In this document: positions 25,121 to 51,311 of the stretch, piece by piece
How positions within the stretch are numbered: position 1 is the stretch's first letter
How the letters are laid out: each line of letters opens with the position of its first letter
From: Pomacea canaliculata
Taxonomy: Eukaryota; Mollusca; Gastropoda; Architaenioglossa; Ampullariidae
Length of the DNA: 64,000 nucleotides
NCBI RefSeq assembly: GCF_003073045.1
Contig: NC_037595.1
Location: 10,904,074 to 10,968,073, forward strand
Direction of reading: 5' to 3'
The notes under the pieces: generated by a model
Databases searched by the model: none
Told to the model about the DNA's origin: nothing
The model's input: the letters and a program-made list of their open reading frames with translations, nothing else
Position numbers and translations under genes: made by a program

Positions 25121-28100
25121 ATGGATATGGTGTGCATCAAAGATAAATTCGGCAACGATCGGTGGTTTATTGGCGAGGACATACGGCTTCCACCCTTAAA
25201 ACACGAACTTGGCCTAGCAGACCGCTTGAGTTATATCCACAACTTTGACCTTAGACCTGACGACGTCATTGCCGTTACCGAGGTCAGGTAAGAGGATCAC
25301 GACCTCCCCTACACAAAATTCTCACACACGCACTCACCGCTCTTCATTTTCATTTATATTTAATTGAGTGTTTACTGTTTTCTGTTTTATTCCAATAAGC
25401 TCCTTCTGTGTGTCTGCCTACGTTCGTGCGTGGGTGTGTGAACTGTAACTATGAAATAAATATCAACCAGCACACTTCAGTTAAGTAGCAGGAGCCCGTA
25501 AAGGTAGTAAGGGTCATCTTTGGGCAGATTAAGTTTTTTTGAGAAACTAAAAGAGAGAAATGGTCTTTTAAACAAGGTATCCCACGGCGATGAGCCCTGA
25601 TATCTCTTAAAAATTTCAAAATGGAAACGTGTTTGTTACCGTATCCTTGTTGCAACAAATCATTGTTCAGTGTTATATTCTGGTGGCAGGTGAAACATTA
25701 TTTTTTTTCTGTGAAGGTAATAATTGGCTTCATCAGATGATCTACATGTTGCTGGAAGGAACCCTAGACCCGCCTCCCTTGTTTGGACCGGAATACTTCT
25801 GTGAACGTGGAGTTTGCCTCAGACAACCTTTCGCGTCCCCCACCTGTCAAACTCGCGCTCTCTTTTCACGCACCTTCTCTTCAAGACCTGCCAAAGGCCG
25901 TCACTGAAAAAAAGGTCAAGGTGGTGCACATCACGCGGAACCTCAAGGATGTCTTCGTGTCAATGTATTGCTTTCAAAAAATTTACTATATGCCAATATT
26001 ATCCACCGTGGCAGAGTTTCTTTCTACTATGCTAGATGATGGCTGTGAGTCATTGAGATTTGAAGCTTTAAGTTTTTTTTAAGACGAAATGAAAAAAGAA
26101 TATCATACTTTTGTTATATTTCGAAGAGAAAATACTAAGTAAACGAGTCTTTAAGAACGGTGTAGCAAGTAAACTTTCAAAAATGAACAATCAGTTTAAA
26201 AGAATAGGTTTTGTAGTTCTTGTCTTCCGATTGACGTTTTGAATTAGAGTTACGTACTTTTAAAGAAAGTAAGACATATTTACTTGCATTAAGGTTCCCA
26301 CAAGAAGTTGTCGCAATATTTATGATTTTACTACAAATTTTAAATAACTCCCTAAGCTTTAGTGACGTATGGAACATCTTGACCACGTGACAAGCTGGGA
26401 AAGGGCGATCGACGATCATCCTGACATCCATTTTTACTGGTGACGTACGAATTGACACAAGTAAGAATCATCAGTGTTTATTCCTCGTATCCAGCGACGT
26501 CACAGTACGTCACTGCTCTTGCACGCTCTCTCATGCGCATGCACATGAATATGAGGGAGATTAATATAAAATCTATAAAATATAAACATAATACGTAGTG
26601 TATGCCTTTATTTATCTCGCCCACAGAGGAAAACATATCTCCTGAAAGCTTTTGTAAATAAAAAAAGATACTACCTACAGTCACACACACACACATGCCC
26701 TCGCACGCACACACAAACACACACACACACACAATGTTCAAGACTGCTGTAGCAATTTGCCGAAGGGATTTGGCAAAAGTTCTCTCGTGGCAAAAGGTTC
26801 TTTCCATACTCAGCCACGGCTTCTAAAATGGTGTAAACGTCGCTAAACTCTAGTGGATAAATTCTGTCTCCTTTAATACTGATATGAAAGGAGATGAAGT
26901 TGTTCACTGTCAGCATGGAGTTTGTCCCCACACGACGAGCATCTTCCTACATCCACTTTTATGTAGTTGTGAGGAACCAGTGATGATGTAGAGCTTTAAC
27001 CACGTATCCTGTGTATGACATAGTGGTCGTTGTGCAAGACTATCATTATAATAAGTCTTGACCAACCTAAAGCCCAAACAAGTTTATCCCTGATGGACAG
27101 AACCTCGAACCTCGAAACCACATAACAGACCGAATGTTACAACTGTTAATCAGATGTGATAAACCGACTAAACACAGACCTCGAAATTCCTCACACAGCA
27201 CTGGTTTGTTGTCCTAATCACAACACTGGTACTTTCATGTCAATATATGTAAATAAATAGTTTGCAGTTAAATAATTCGCTAGTTGACTGTAGGTTTTTT
27301 TCTTGGTTAGTTTAGTTTGCTCGAATAGATTGCTGCTAGGACTGTTAGTCGTCTCGTTGTCTGTGTTCTTTGGTTGTTCCTTGTTTCTGTGTATTTTATG
27401 TTTTTGGTTTTTTGTTTATTCAATTCAGAATGGTGTTGTATCAGCTGGAACGTATTGACCAGTTACCTGGAGACACACAGAGGAAGTTTACCTTTCTGCC
27501 AGGCGTGGTTGAGAAATGTCGCATCAACAACATGCTCAATCTGCGAGTAGCACACAACGCTACATTTGATTGGACCAAATTTTTATCGGAAAGGTAAATA
27601 ATATCTGTAAAAAACAAAATTATAAATAATATCTAAGCCTAAAAACACATTAGTTTTTTTCTTTAATTTCTCCTATCTTCCTTCCTCTTTTCAAGGAAAA
27701 CTGGAAAAAAGCGTACCTGATCTACTACCTTTTTTTTCTACAATTTTCAAGAACGTTATGATGATGCTGATGCTCGATGCTCATGCTGATGATAATGATG
27801 ATGATGATAGTAGTAGTAGTAATAATACCTTTTAAATCAGAGCATGAATTAACCATTTATGCTCATCAAAATTACAATGCTAAATATACCACAGCTAGGC
27901 CTACTAGGCATGCTGGGCAGTAAAATGTTCATACTCTAGCAGCGCATATTAATTTCTTTAATTTTCTGTTAAACTTACACTAATTTTTGAACCCACTTCA
28001 CCTGTTCTTACAAATGTTCTGTGAGTCAAACTATTCAGTGTAATATCTGCAGGAGTTGTAGGAGACTGGAAGAACTGGTTCAACTGTGCGCAGAACGAGG

Positions 28101-28170
28101 AGTTTCGAGAAGGTCGTCCGAAAGAAGATGGCCGGCTACAAAAAGTCTCCTTCGCTACCAACTTGAATAA
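25121..28170 (+). pseudogene. sulfotransferase, array unit 5 (indels in every exon)
   Basis: Exons 25121-25287 (5 nt short, hitting the VAGYPRSG loop, now IAVTEVR), 25717-26044 (net 2 short, with several shifts), 26363-26460 (6 short), 27429-27593 (5 long) and 28053-28170 (2 long). All splice sites are still recognisable and the nucleotide sequence is otherwise close to unit 4. Introns have the same density of small indels as exons. Real decay usually also adds substitutions and stops, so I suspect poor consensus sequence and cannot say whether the genuine gene is functional. Confidence 0.8.
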
Positions 28171-29990
28171 TTAAATCAACACATTGCAAATCTTACTACC
28201 AGCAGATATGTGTCTTTTATCAGACAATTCATTCTTTGTTCAAACTCGATATTCCAGACTTTGTCACTATTGTTTCAGTACTCATAAATGTGTAAATCCC
28301 TACCCCATACTGATGATCTGTCTACTGTTGTTATAATGAGAAACAGGAAAACGACGCTCTTTCTCAATGACAATAGATTACTCTATTATACCTACAGGAA
28401 ACCACGGTGTTTTTAATCAGGACACACTATCGATAAATGCTGGTCTTCAAAAAAGTAATAATAAAGCACGTAATGTCCATAAAGTTAACCTGGTCTAATT
28501 AGTGTACAGGCTACATATTCACATGAATGCGTACACAAGAACAATAAAGTATGTCAATTCATGGTGAACGATAGTCATTACATAGAGCTGTCTGAATGAT
28601 GAAGAATTTAACTCGTATAAATAGAAGATTCGTCTATACATGTAAAGCCTCTATGTTTTGATATGAAAATCAGTGATTGATGCAGCTAACCCAAGACGAG
28701 ACTGTGTAAAACTATATTGTAACTACTGAAGATGCATACATCTATTCTAAAAGAAAGTAAATAGTATCAACCCAATTAGAAAAAATAATTTTATAGATAA
28801 TTTTTCGGGAAGACTTCTATTTATAATCAGAAAATTGAATACAACCTTATATTTGTATGCCGTCGAAAGCACTGATGATCCCATTCTGTCTCGTCAGGCG
28901 TGTTGGTGTGCACGGCTTGGTGGTGCACGGCTTGGTGTATGTCCAAACTATTAATGTGTGATGAAGACAAAAGGAAAAAAATTATTGTGTGTTGTCAGTG
29001 GCACGTGTCGCCAGAGTTGACTTTCCTTGAAAAAAGGTGGGAAAGGAGTGAAGGTAGTTTTTTGCACGTTCTCTAAGGCACTGAGTTTATGGAGGTCACT
29101 GCTGAGATCACGTGAGTACTTGACCCTTTCGTGAACCTGTACATGAGTTCGGGGTACAGCGATAGATGATGCATGCACTCATTCTTCTACATGGTCTTAC
29201 CTGAGCACTGTGCTGGGAGTGCAGTGCATCGTCAAACACTCAAGTCATTTAGGGGGCAGCTGGAGTTTGTTTTGCAAATATGTTCATTTGTTTTCGAAAA
29301 ACACAAAATTGTATATTACACAAATGTACAGTGAACATCTTGTCCTATTTAGATGCAGAAATAACTCTGAGACAGAAGTTGTCATTAGTTTTACTGCTTG
29401 CAAAAGCTTACCTGTCAATTAAACACTAAGGATGTAAAGTTGTGCCCTCATATCCTTGTAAACAACACGTGGCAGTTCTCCAAAGCTTATCTCTGCTCTC
29501 TAAACACTTGATCGGGAGGACGTTTCCTACATGTGTAGCTTGAGTGAGTCAGTCAGTCTCCATCACAGCTTAGAGTACATCTGCTCTTTAAGCAGCCACG
29601 ACCTGTCAAGTGTAACACATGTTGTTCGTATTTTGACCTCCTGCCTGCTACTTACATTACTGGCAACAAGTCTTATCGAATATCTACTACCGTTTTTCTT
29701 CCAGTTGTCTTTTGCTCTTGTTTTTCATTCCAAACTGGCTTTACACAATATTTCTTTATCTGCATGACTACATCATAATTACAAATTTCAACATTCTTTT
29801 AATAATAACATTAAAGTGGAGACTCATACCACCATTAACTGCGCAAATTCCCGTCAGAAATTTCACAAGCAAAATGGACCGTATTTTTATGAAATTTTAT
29901 TGAATTTCAAATTAATCCTGTATATAATGAAATTAAAGTGTAAAAAAAATCATATATTCATTCACACTGTACCTGCAAACAATGACTCAT
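28171..29990. repeat. long-type spacer between units 5 and 6
   Basis: No gene. Same order of blocks as the 4-5 spacer. A local duplication repeats 'gtgcacggcttggtg' at 28908-28937. Indels become rarer after about 28.9 kb. Confidence 0.55.
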
Positions 29991-30055
29991 AAACAAAGTC
30001 ACAGCTGTGAGTGTGGCTCGGACTTCTTAAAATCTTAATTTTTGAGGTTATAGCG

Positions 30056-30137
30056 AGGTGAACAGGAGTTCAAAGTGATGACAGTTAATCAAGGTACAGG
30101 GTTTATACGACTGCTGTGCACGTAGCAGCTCAGTGTG
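30056..30137 (+). promoter_or_regulatory. core promoter of unit 6
   Basis: DR5-like AGGTGA (30056-30061) / AGTTCA (30067-30072), TTTATA at 30102-30107, initiator TCAGTG with its A at 30132. Confidence 0.5.
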
Positions 30138-30254
30138 CAGACCTGCCACCTCACAACTTGTCGACTACCCGGCGGTCCCGTTACTACAGGCAGAGTACAT
30201 GTTACTTTACCAGCGACACTTCTTCGTTTTACTTAAATCCCTTGTGTTAGTAAG

Positions 30255-33126
<2,872 letters not shown>

Positions 33127-33413
33127 TTAAATCAACACATTGTAAATCTCAGTACCAGCAGATAGTGTCTTTTATCAGACGATTCATTCTTCGTTCTTCT
33201 CGATGTTAGAAACTTTGTCACTTTTGCTTCAGACTCATTAATAAATGTCTGTAAATCCCTGCCACATACTGATGATCTCAGTCTACTTTATTACAATGAG
33301 TATTCAAGACAGTGATGCTCTCTCTCTCTCTCTGAATGAAAAATAAAAAGTGTACAGACCTGCCGAGAGCTCAGACACTTATCAATCGATAAATATTGTC
33401 TTCAAAAAGTAAT

Positions 33414-33419
33414 AATAAA
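33414..33419 (+). terminator. polyadenylation signal of unit 6
   Basis: AATAAA in 'agtaataataaagctacg', at the position conserved after the other units. The second downstream hexamer is absent here. Confidence 0.45.
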
Positions 33420-34440
33420 GCTACGTAATCGATGTCCATAAAGTCAGCCGGTCTGAAGACTCCTATAAGTGTACAGGCTACATACTTCGTAAAGCCTCTA
33501 TGCTTGATATTGAAAATCAGTGATGTATGCTACTTCAAGACCAGACGTGGTTCAAAACTATATTCTACCTACTAAAGATGTACACGTCTATGCTAAGACA
33601 AAGGTATTGATATCAAATTAAAGTAGAGTTGTCTTCTGCTCTTGTTTTTCTTTCCAAACTGGCTTTACACAATACTTCTTTATCTACATGACTACATCAT
33701 TATTACAAATCTCAACGTTCTTTAATAATAACATTAAGGTTGACACTCATAAATTACCAATAACCGCGCAAATTCCCGTCAGAAATGTCACAGCAAATAG
33801 ACCGGTATTTTTACAAAATTATTTTAGTTAAATTTTTTATATATATAATGAAACTAAAGTCAAAAAAATTATATATACATTCACACTGTACTGCAAACCA
33901 TGACTCATTAAAAAAAAGTCACAGCTGGGAGTGTGCCTCAAACTTCTTTAAATCTTAATTTTTGAGGATATAAACAGATAATCTAAGTAACTATTTATAT
34001 AATTATGCATACACGTATATCCATTAGTCTTTCTTGACGTGCAAGTTTGAGCTTCACTTTAAAGATATTAAAAGCAGAAATAATTTGTGTTGATACTTCA
34101 AAACCTGACATTAAATATTGTGTATAATGTATGCATTTAATGTGACATGTAATGCAATTTGTCACGCATTTAGAACTACACAGAGTTTAAAAAAAATTTT
34201 CTTTTTATAAATCCCTACCTTTTTTCTTCTTTTTACAAACAGCTGAATTATCAACTCAAATGCATCCATATACGCTCTTCGATGTTTTCAACGATGTACT
34301 TTTTACATGTAGCTGTGTAGAAGTTCAAAAGTCAAAAACTAAAATCATATATTCATTCACATTGTACCTGCAAACCATGACTCATAAACAAGGTCAAAAC
34401 TGGGAGTGTGGGTCAGACTTCTTTAAATCTTAATTGTTGA
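33420..34440. repeat. short-type spacer between units 6 and 7
   Basis: No gene. Compared with the long spacers it jumps at about 33625 from 3'-UTR-proximal sequence to 'gttgtcttctgctc', which lies near the end of the long spacers. Spacers after units 8 and 9 have the same junction (about 45966 and 50765), so all three descend from one deletion. Confidence 0.6.
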
Positions 34441-34450
34441 GTGCATAGCG

Positions 34451-34532
34451 AGGTGAACAGGAGTTCAAAGTGATAACAGTTAATCAAGGTACAGGGTTTA
34501 TACGACTGCTGTGCACGTAGCAGCTCAGTGTG
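34451..34532 (+). promoter_or_regulatory. core promoter of unit 7
   Basis: DR5-like AGGTGA (34451-34456) / AGTTCA (34462-34467), TTTATA at 34497-34502, initiator A at 34527. Confidence 0.5.
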
Positions 34533-34649
34533 CAGACCCGCCACCTCACAACTTGTCGACTACCCGGCGGTCCCGTTACTACAGGCAGAGTACATGTTAC
34601 TTTACCAGCGACACTTCTTCGTTTTACTCAAATCTCTTGTGTTAGTAAG

Positions 34650-39529
<4,880 letters not shown>

Positions 39530-39810
39530 TTAAATCAACACATTGCAAATCTCAGTACCAGCAGATAGTGTCTTTTATCAGGCAATGTATTCTTCGTTCT
39601 TCTCGATATTCCAGACTGCCACAGTACTCATACGAAAGTGTCTGTAAATCCCTACCCCATACTGATGATCTCAGTCTACTGTTGTTATAATGAGTATACA
39701 GGAAAACTCTCCCTCAGTGAAAATCAGAAACTCTAGATACCGATAGGAATGTCAGCTTTTTTATAATCCGGATACTAAGCTTTCGATAAATATCGTCTCC
39801 AAAAATTGAT

Positions 39811-39894
39811 AATAAAGCTACGTAATGTCCATAAAGTCAGCCGGTCTGAAGACTCCTATAAGTGTACAAGCTACATACTCACAAGAACAATAAA
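39811..39894 (+). terminator. polyadenylation signals of unit 7
   Basis: AATAAA at 39811-39816 and 39889-39894, the same pair as after unit 3. Confidence 0.5.
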
Positions 39895-41715
39895 GTATTG
39901 TCAATGTGGCGAACGATAGTCATTACATAGAGCTGTCTGAATGATGAAGAATTTAACTCATAAATAGAAGATTCGTCTAATTACTCTAATAAATGTAAAA
40001 TCCTCTGTTTGATATGAAAATCAGTGATTGATGCAGCTTGAAGACGAGACGTGGTGTAAAACTATATTGTAACTATTGAAGATACTTCTTTGAAAAGACA
40101 ACGGAACTGATATCAAAACAAATTAGAAAATTATTATATAGCTTATTTTTCCCGGAGACTTCTATTTATAATCAGCAAATTGAAGGCAACCTTATATTTG
40201 AATGCCGTCGAAAGCACTGATGATCCCATTCTGTCTCGTCAGAGGTGTTGGTGTGCACGGCTTGGTGTATGTCCAAACTATGAATGTGTGATTAAGACAA
40301 AAGAAAAAAAAATATTGTGTGTTGTCGGTGGCACGTGTCGCCAGAGTTGCCTTTCCTTGAAAAAAGGTGGGAAAGGAGTGAAGGTAATATCTCGCACGTT
40401 CTTTAAGGGACTGCGTTTATCGAGGTCACTGCTGAGATCACGTGGATACTTTACATTTCGTGAACCTGTACATGAGTTCGGGGTACATCAATAGATGATG
40501 TATGCAATCATTCTCCTACATGGTCTTACCTGAGCGCTGTGCTGGGAGTGCCGTGCATCGTCAAACACGCAAGTCCTTTAGGGAACAGTTGGAGTCTGTA
40601 CTTATCCAGTCTTACAACTGCAGCTGATACCTGCTGAAGGTGCTTTACATACACCAGTACTTACGAAGGAACATTAAAGCTCACCATCAGTGTGACTTTT
40701 TGTGAAGAGTGGCTGTATCGGATGTATAATTATAATTAAATGTCCGAGAGAAACTCTCAACTTTTTTCTGCGTCACGACGTGACGTCAAAATGTAGGCTG
40801 ACGTCACATGTCACGTGTCTCAATTCTACATGTGCTTGAACGAATAAAACAAAATAAAGGTAAAAGGCTCCAGAGTTTTCTCCCTTATGTATTAATTCAT
40901 TTACGAACAGAATTACAACCTCAGACACTACTGTGGTAAAGAAGACCCAAACACTGCAGAGATCTTCAAGGAAAAAAATAATGGTAAATTCGCCACATTG
41001 AACATAGTGGGCTGTGATATAGACAACCTCACTGGAACATCAGAGAGGTACAACTCCACACAGCATAAGAAGTGAGAACAAAGCAAACGAAAAGGAAAAA
41101 ATCCGAGGGTGACTGACACTCCAGATCTTTGTGACCAAAGCAGGGCTTTCAATTAAAAATGAATAAAATACCTGATGAAGTATTTTTTATAAAAGTAACC
41201 TGCTGATCCGCAGATAAGCATATAATCTAAATAACTATTTATATAATTATGCATACACTTATATACACAATACATGGCTACAGATTACTAATTGCTAATT
41301 TTTATTGAAGTGCAAGTTTCAGCTTCACTTAAAACACATTGAAAACAGAAATAATTTGAGTTGATACTTTATAACCTAACATTAAATATTGTGTATAAGG
41401 TATGTATTTTACGTGACATATAATGCAATCTGTAACGCATTTAAGACAACACAGATAGAGGTTTTACAAAAACTGACCACTTTTCTTTTCGTAAATCGGT
41501 CTCTTTTTTCTTCTCTTTAGAAAAGAATTACCAACTCAAATGCATACACATACACACTGCATTGTTTTCAACGATGTGCTTTTTACATGTAGCTGTCTAT
41601 AATTAAAAAAGTCAAAAATAAAATCATATATTCATTAACACTGTTCCTGCAAACAATGACTCATAAATAAAGTCACAGCTGGGAGTGTGGCTCAGACTTC
41701 TTTAAATCTTAATTG
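39895..41715. repeat. long-type spacer between units 7 and 8
   Basis: No gene. Same subtype as the 3-4 spacer but without its two transposons. Contains the shared block at 40180-40400, the CRE pair and the promoter-distal blocks. Confidence 0.55.
40781..40806. promoter_or_regulatory. pair of perfect CRE palindromes upstream of unit 8
   Basis: TGACGTCA at 40781-40788 and at 40799-40806, starts 18 bp apart, followed by a tcacgtg E-box-like site. The cluster upstream of unit 4 is the diverged counterpart. About 1 kb upstream of the unit 8 initiator. Confidence 0.4.
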
Positions 41716-41729
41716 ATGAGGTCATAGAG

Positions 41730-41810
41730 AGGTGAACAGGAGTTCAAGCGATTACAGTTAATCAAGGTACAGGGTGTATACGACTGCTGTGCACGTAGCA
41801 GCTCAGTGTG
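41730..41810 (+). promoter_or_regulatory. core promoter of unit 8
   Basis: DR5-like AGGTGA (41730-41735) / AGTTCA (41741-41746), TGTATA at 41775-41780, initiator A at 41805. The promoter is complete although the coding start behind it is deleted. Confidence 0.45.
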
Positions 41811-41814
41811 CAGA

Positions 41815-45343
<3,529 letters not shown>

Positions 45344-46800
45344 TTAAATCAACACATTGCAAATCTCAGTACCAGCAGATAGTGTCTTTTATCAGACAAT
45401 TCATTCTTTGTTCTTCTCGATGTTAGAAACTTTGTCACTTTTTCTTCAGACTCATTAATAAATGTCTGTAAATTCCTACCCTATACTGATGATCTCGGTC
45501 TAATTTATTACAATGAGTATTCAAGACGCTCTCTCTCACTCTCTGAAGGAAAAACAGAAACTGTACAGACCTGCCGATAGCTTAATGTGTTAATCCGGAC
45601 ACTTATAGATAAATATCGTCTACAAAAAGTAATGATAAAGTTACGTCATCTTTGTCCATAAAGTCAGTCGGTCTAAAGACTCATATAAGTGTACAGGCTA
45701 CATACTCACATGAATGCGTACACAACAATAATAAAGTGTTGTCAACGTGGCGAACTATAGTCATCACACAGAGCTGTCTGAATGATGAAGAATTTACCTC
45801 TTCTAAATGGAAGATTTGTCTCTTAGATGTAAAGCCTCTTTGTTTGATATTGAAAATCAGTGATGTATGCTACTTCAAGACCAGACGTGGTGCAAAACTA
45901 TATTCTACCTACTAAAGATGTACACGTCTATGCTAAGACAAAGCCATTGATATCAAGTTCAGGTAGAGTTGTCTTCTGCTCTTTATTTCATACCAAACTG
46001 GCTTTACACAATATTTCTTTATCTACATGACTACATCATCATTACAAATCTCAACATTCTTTAATAATAACATTAAGCTGGAGACTCATACACCACCATT
46101 AACTGCGCAAATTCCCGTAATAAATTTCACAGCAAGTAGTTTTGCGAAATTATTTTAGTTAAATTTTCTGTATATAATGAAACTAAAGTAAAAAAATAAT
46201 CTATTGATTCACACCGTACTGCAAACCATGACTCATAAACAAAAGTCACAGCTGAGAGTGTGGCTCGGACTTAAAATCTTAATTTTTTGAGGTAATAAGC
46301 AGATAATCTAACTAACTATTTATATGTTATACATACACGTATATACACAATACTTGACTACAGATTACTAATTGCTAGTCTTTCTTGACGTGCAAGTTTC
46401 AGCTTCACTTTAAAGACATTAAAAACAGAAATAATTTGTGTTGATACTTCAAAACCTGACATTAAATATTGTATATAATGTATGCATTTAATGTGACATG
46501 TAATGCAATTTGTCACGCATTTAGAACTACACAGAGTTTTAAAAAAAATTTCTTTTTATAAATCCCTCCCTTTTTTCTTCTTTTTAGAAAACAAACAGCT
46601 GAATTACCAACTCAAATGCATCCATATACGCTCTTCCTTGTTTTCAACGATGTACTTTTACGTGTAGCTGTGTAGAAGTTCAAAAGTCAAAAACTAAAAT
46701 CAAATATTCATTCACATTGTACCTGCAAATCATGACTCATAAACAAGGTCACAACTGGGAGTGTGGCTCAGACTTCTTTAAATCTTACTTGTTGAGTGCA
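45344..46800. repeat. short-type spacer between units 8 and 9
   Basis: No gene. 3' UTR followed by the deletion junction near 45966 and the promoter-distal blocks. The first 600 bases are nearly identical to those after unit 9 (50140-50765). Confidence 0.55.
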
Positions 46801-46810
46801 TAGCGAGGTT

Positions 46811-46884
46811 AACAGTTCACGGCGATAACAGTTAATCAAGGTACAGGATTTATACGACTGCTGTGCACGTAGCAGCTCAGTGTG
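46811..46884 (+). promoter_or_regulatory. core promoter of unit 9
   Basis: TTTATA at 46849-46854 and initiator A at 46879. The DR5-like region is altered to 'gaggttaacagttcac', so the spacing between half-sites is lost. Confidence 0.4.
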
Positions 46885-47001
46885 CAGACCCGCCACCTCA
46901 CAACTTGTCGACTACCCGGCGGTCCCGTTACTACAGGCAGAGTACATGTTACTTTACCAGCGACACTTCTTAGTTTTACTCAAATCCCTTGTGTTGGTAA
47001 G

Positions 47002-50139
<3,138 letters not shown>

Positions 50140-51100
50140 TTAAATCAACACATTGCAAATCTCAGTACCAGCAGATAGTGTCTTTTATCAGACAATTCAT
50201 TCTTTGTTCTTCTCGATGTTAGAAACTTTGTCACTTTTTCTTCAGACTCATTAATAAATGTCTGTAAATCCCTACCCTATACTGATGATCTCGGTCTAAT
50301 TTATTACAATGAGTATTCAAGACGCTCTCTCTCACTCTCTGAAGGAAAAACAGAAACTGTACAGACCTGCCGATAGCTTAATGTGTTAATCCGGACACTT
50401 ATAGATAAATATCGTCTACAAAAAGTAATGATAAAGTTACGTCATCTTTGTCCATAAAGTCAGTCGGTCTAAAGACTCATTTTAGTGTACAGGCTACATA
50501 CTAACATGAATGCGTACACAACAATATTAAAGTATTGTCAACGTGGCGAACTATAGTCATTACATAGAGCTGTCTGAATTATGAACAATTTACCTCTTCT
50601 AAATGGAAGATTTGTCTCTTAGATGTAAAGCCTCTTTGTTTGATATTGAAAATCAGTGATGTATGCTACTTCAAGACTAGACGTGGTGCAAAACTATATT
50701 CTACCTACTAAAGATGTACACGTCTATGCTAAGACAAAGCCATTGATATCAAGTTCAGTACAGAGTTGTCTTTTGCTCTTTATTTCATGCAAAACTGGCT
50801 TTACACAATACTTCTTTATCTACATGACTACATCATCATTACAAATCTCGACATTCTTTAATAATAACATTAAGCTGGAGACTGATAAACTACCAATAAC
50901 CGCGCAAATTACCGTCAGAAATTTCACAGCAAATAGACCGGTATTTTTACGAAATTATTTTAATTAAATTTTCTATATATAATGAAACTAAAGTGAAAAA
51001 AATGAAATATTCATTGATACTGTACTGCAAACCATGACTCATAGACAAAGTCACAGCTGGGAGTGTGGCTCAGACTTCTTAAAATCTTAATTTTTGAGGT
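50140..51100. repeat. short-type spacer between units 9 and 10
   Basis: No gene. Near-copy of the spacer after unit 8 for the first 600 bases, with the same deletion junction at about 50765, then the block leading into the next promoter. Confidence 0.55.
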
Positions 51101-51112
51101 TATAGCGAGGTG

Positions 51113-51194
51113 AGGTGAACAGGAGTTCACGGCGATGACAGTTAATCAAGGTACAGGGTATACACGACTGCTGTGCACGTAGCAGCTCAGTGTG
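51113..51194 (+). promoter_or_regulatory. core promoter of unit 10
   Basis: AGGTGA (51113-51118) / AGTTCA (51124-51129), preceded by a 5-bp duplication (aggtgaggtga). The TATA-like box is changed to GTATAC (51158-51163); initiator A at 51189. Confidence 0.42.
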
Positions 51195-51311
51195 CAGACC
51201 CGCCACCTCACAACTTGTCGACTACCCGGCGGTCCCGTTACTACAGGCAGAGTACATGTTACTTTACCAGCGACACTTCTTCGTCTTCTTCAGATCACTT
51301 GTTTTAGTAAG

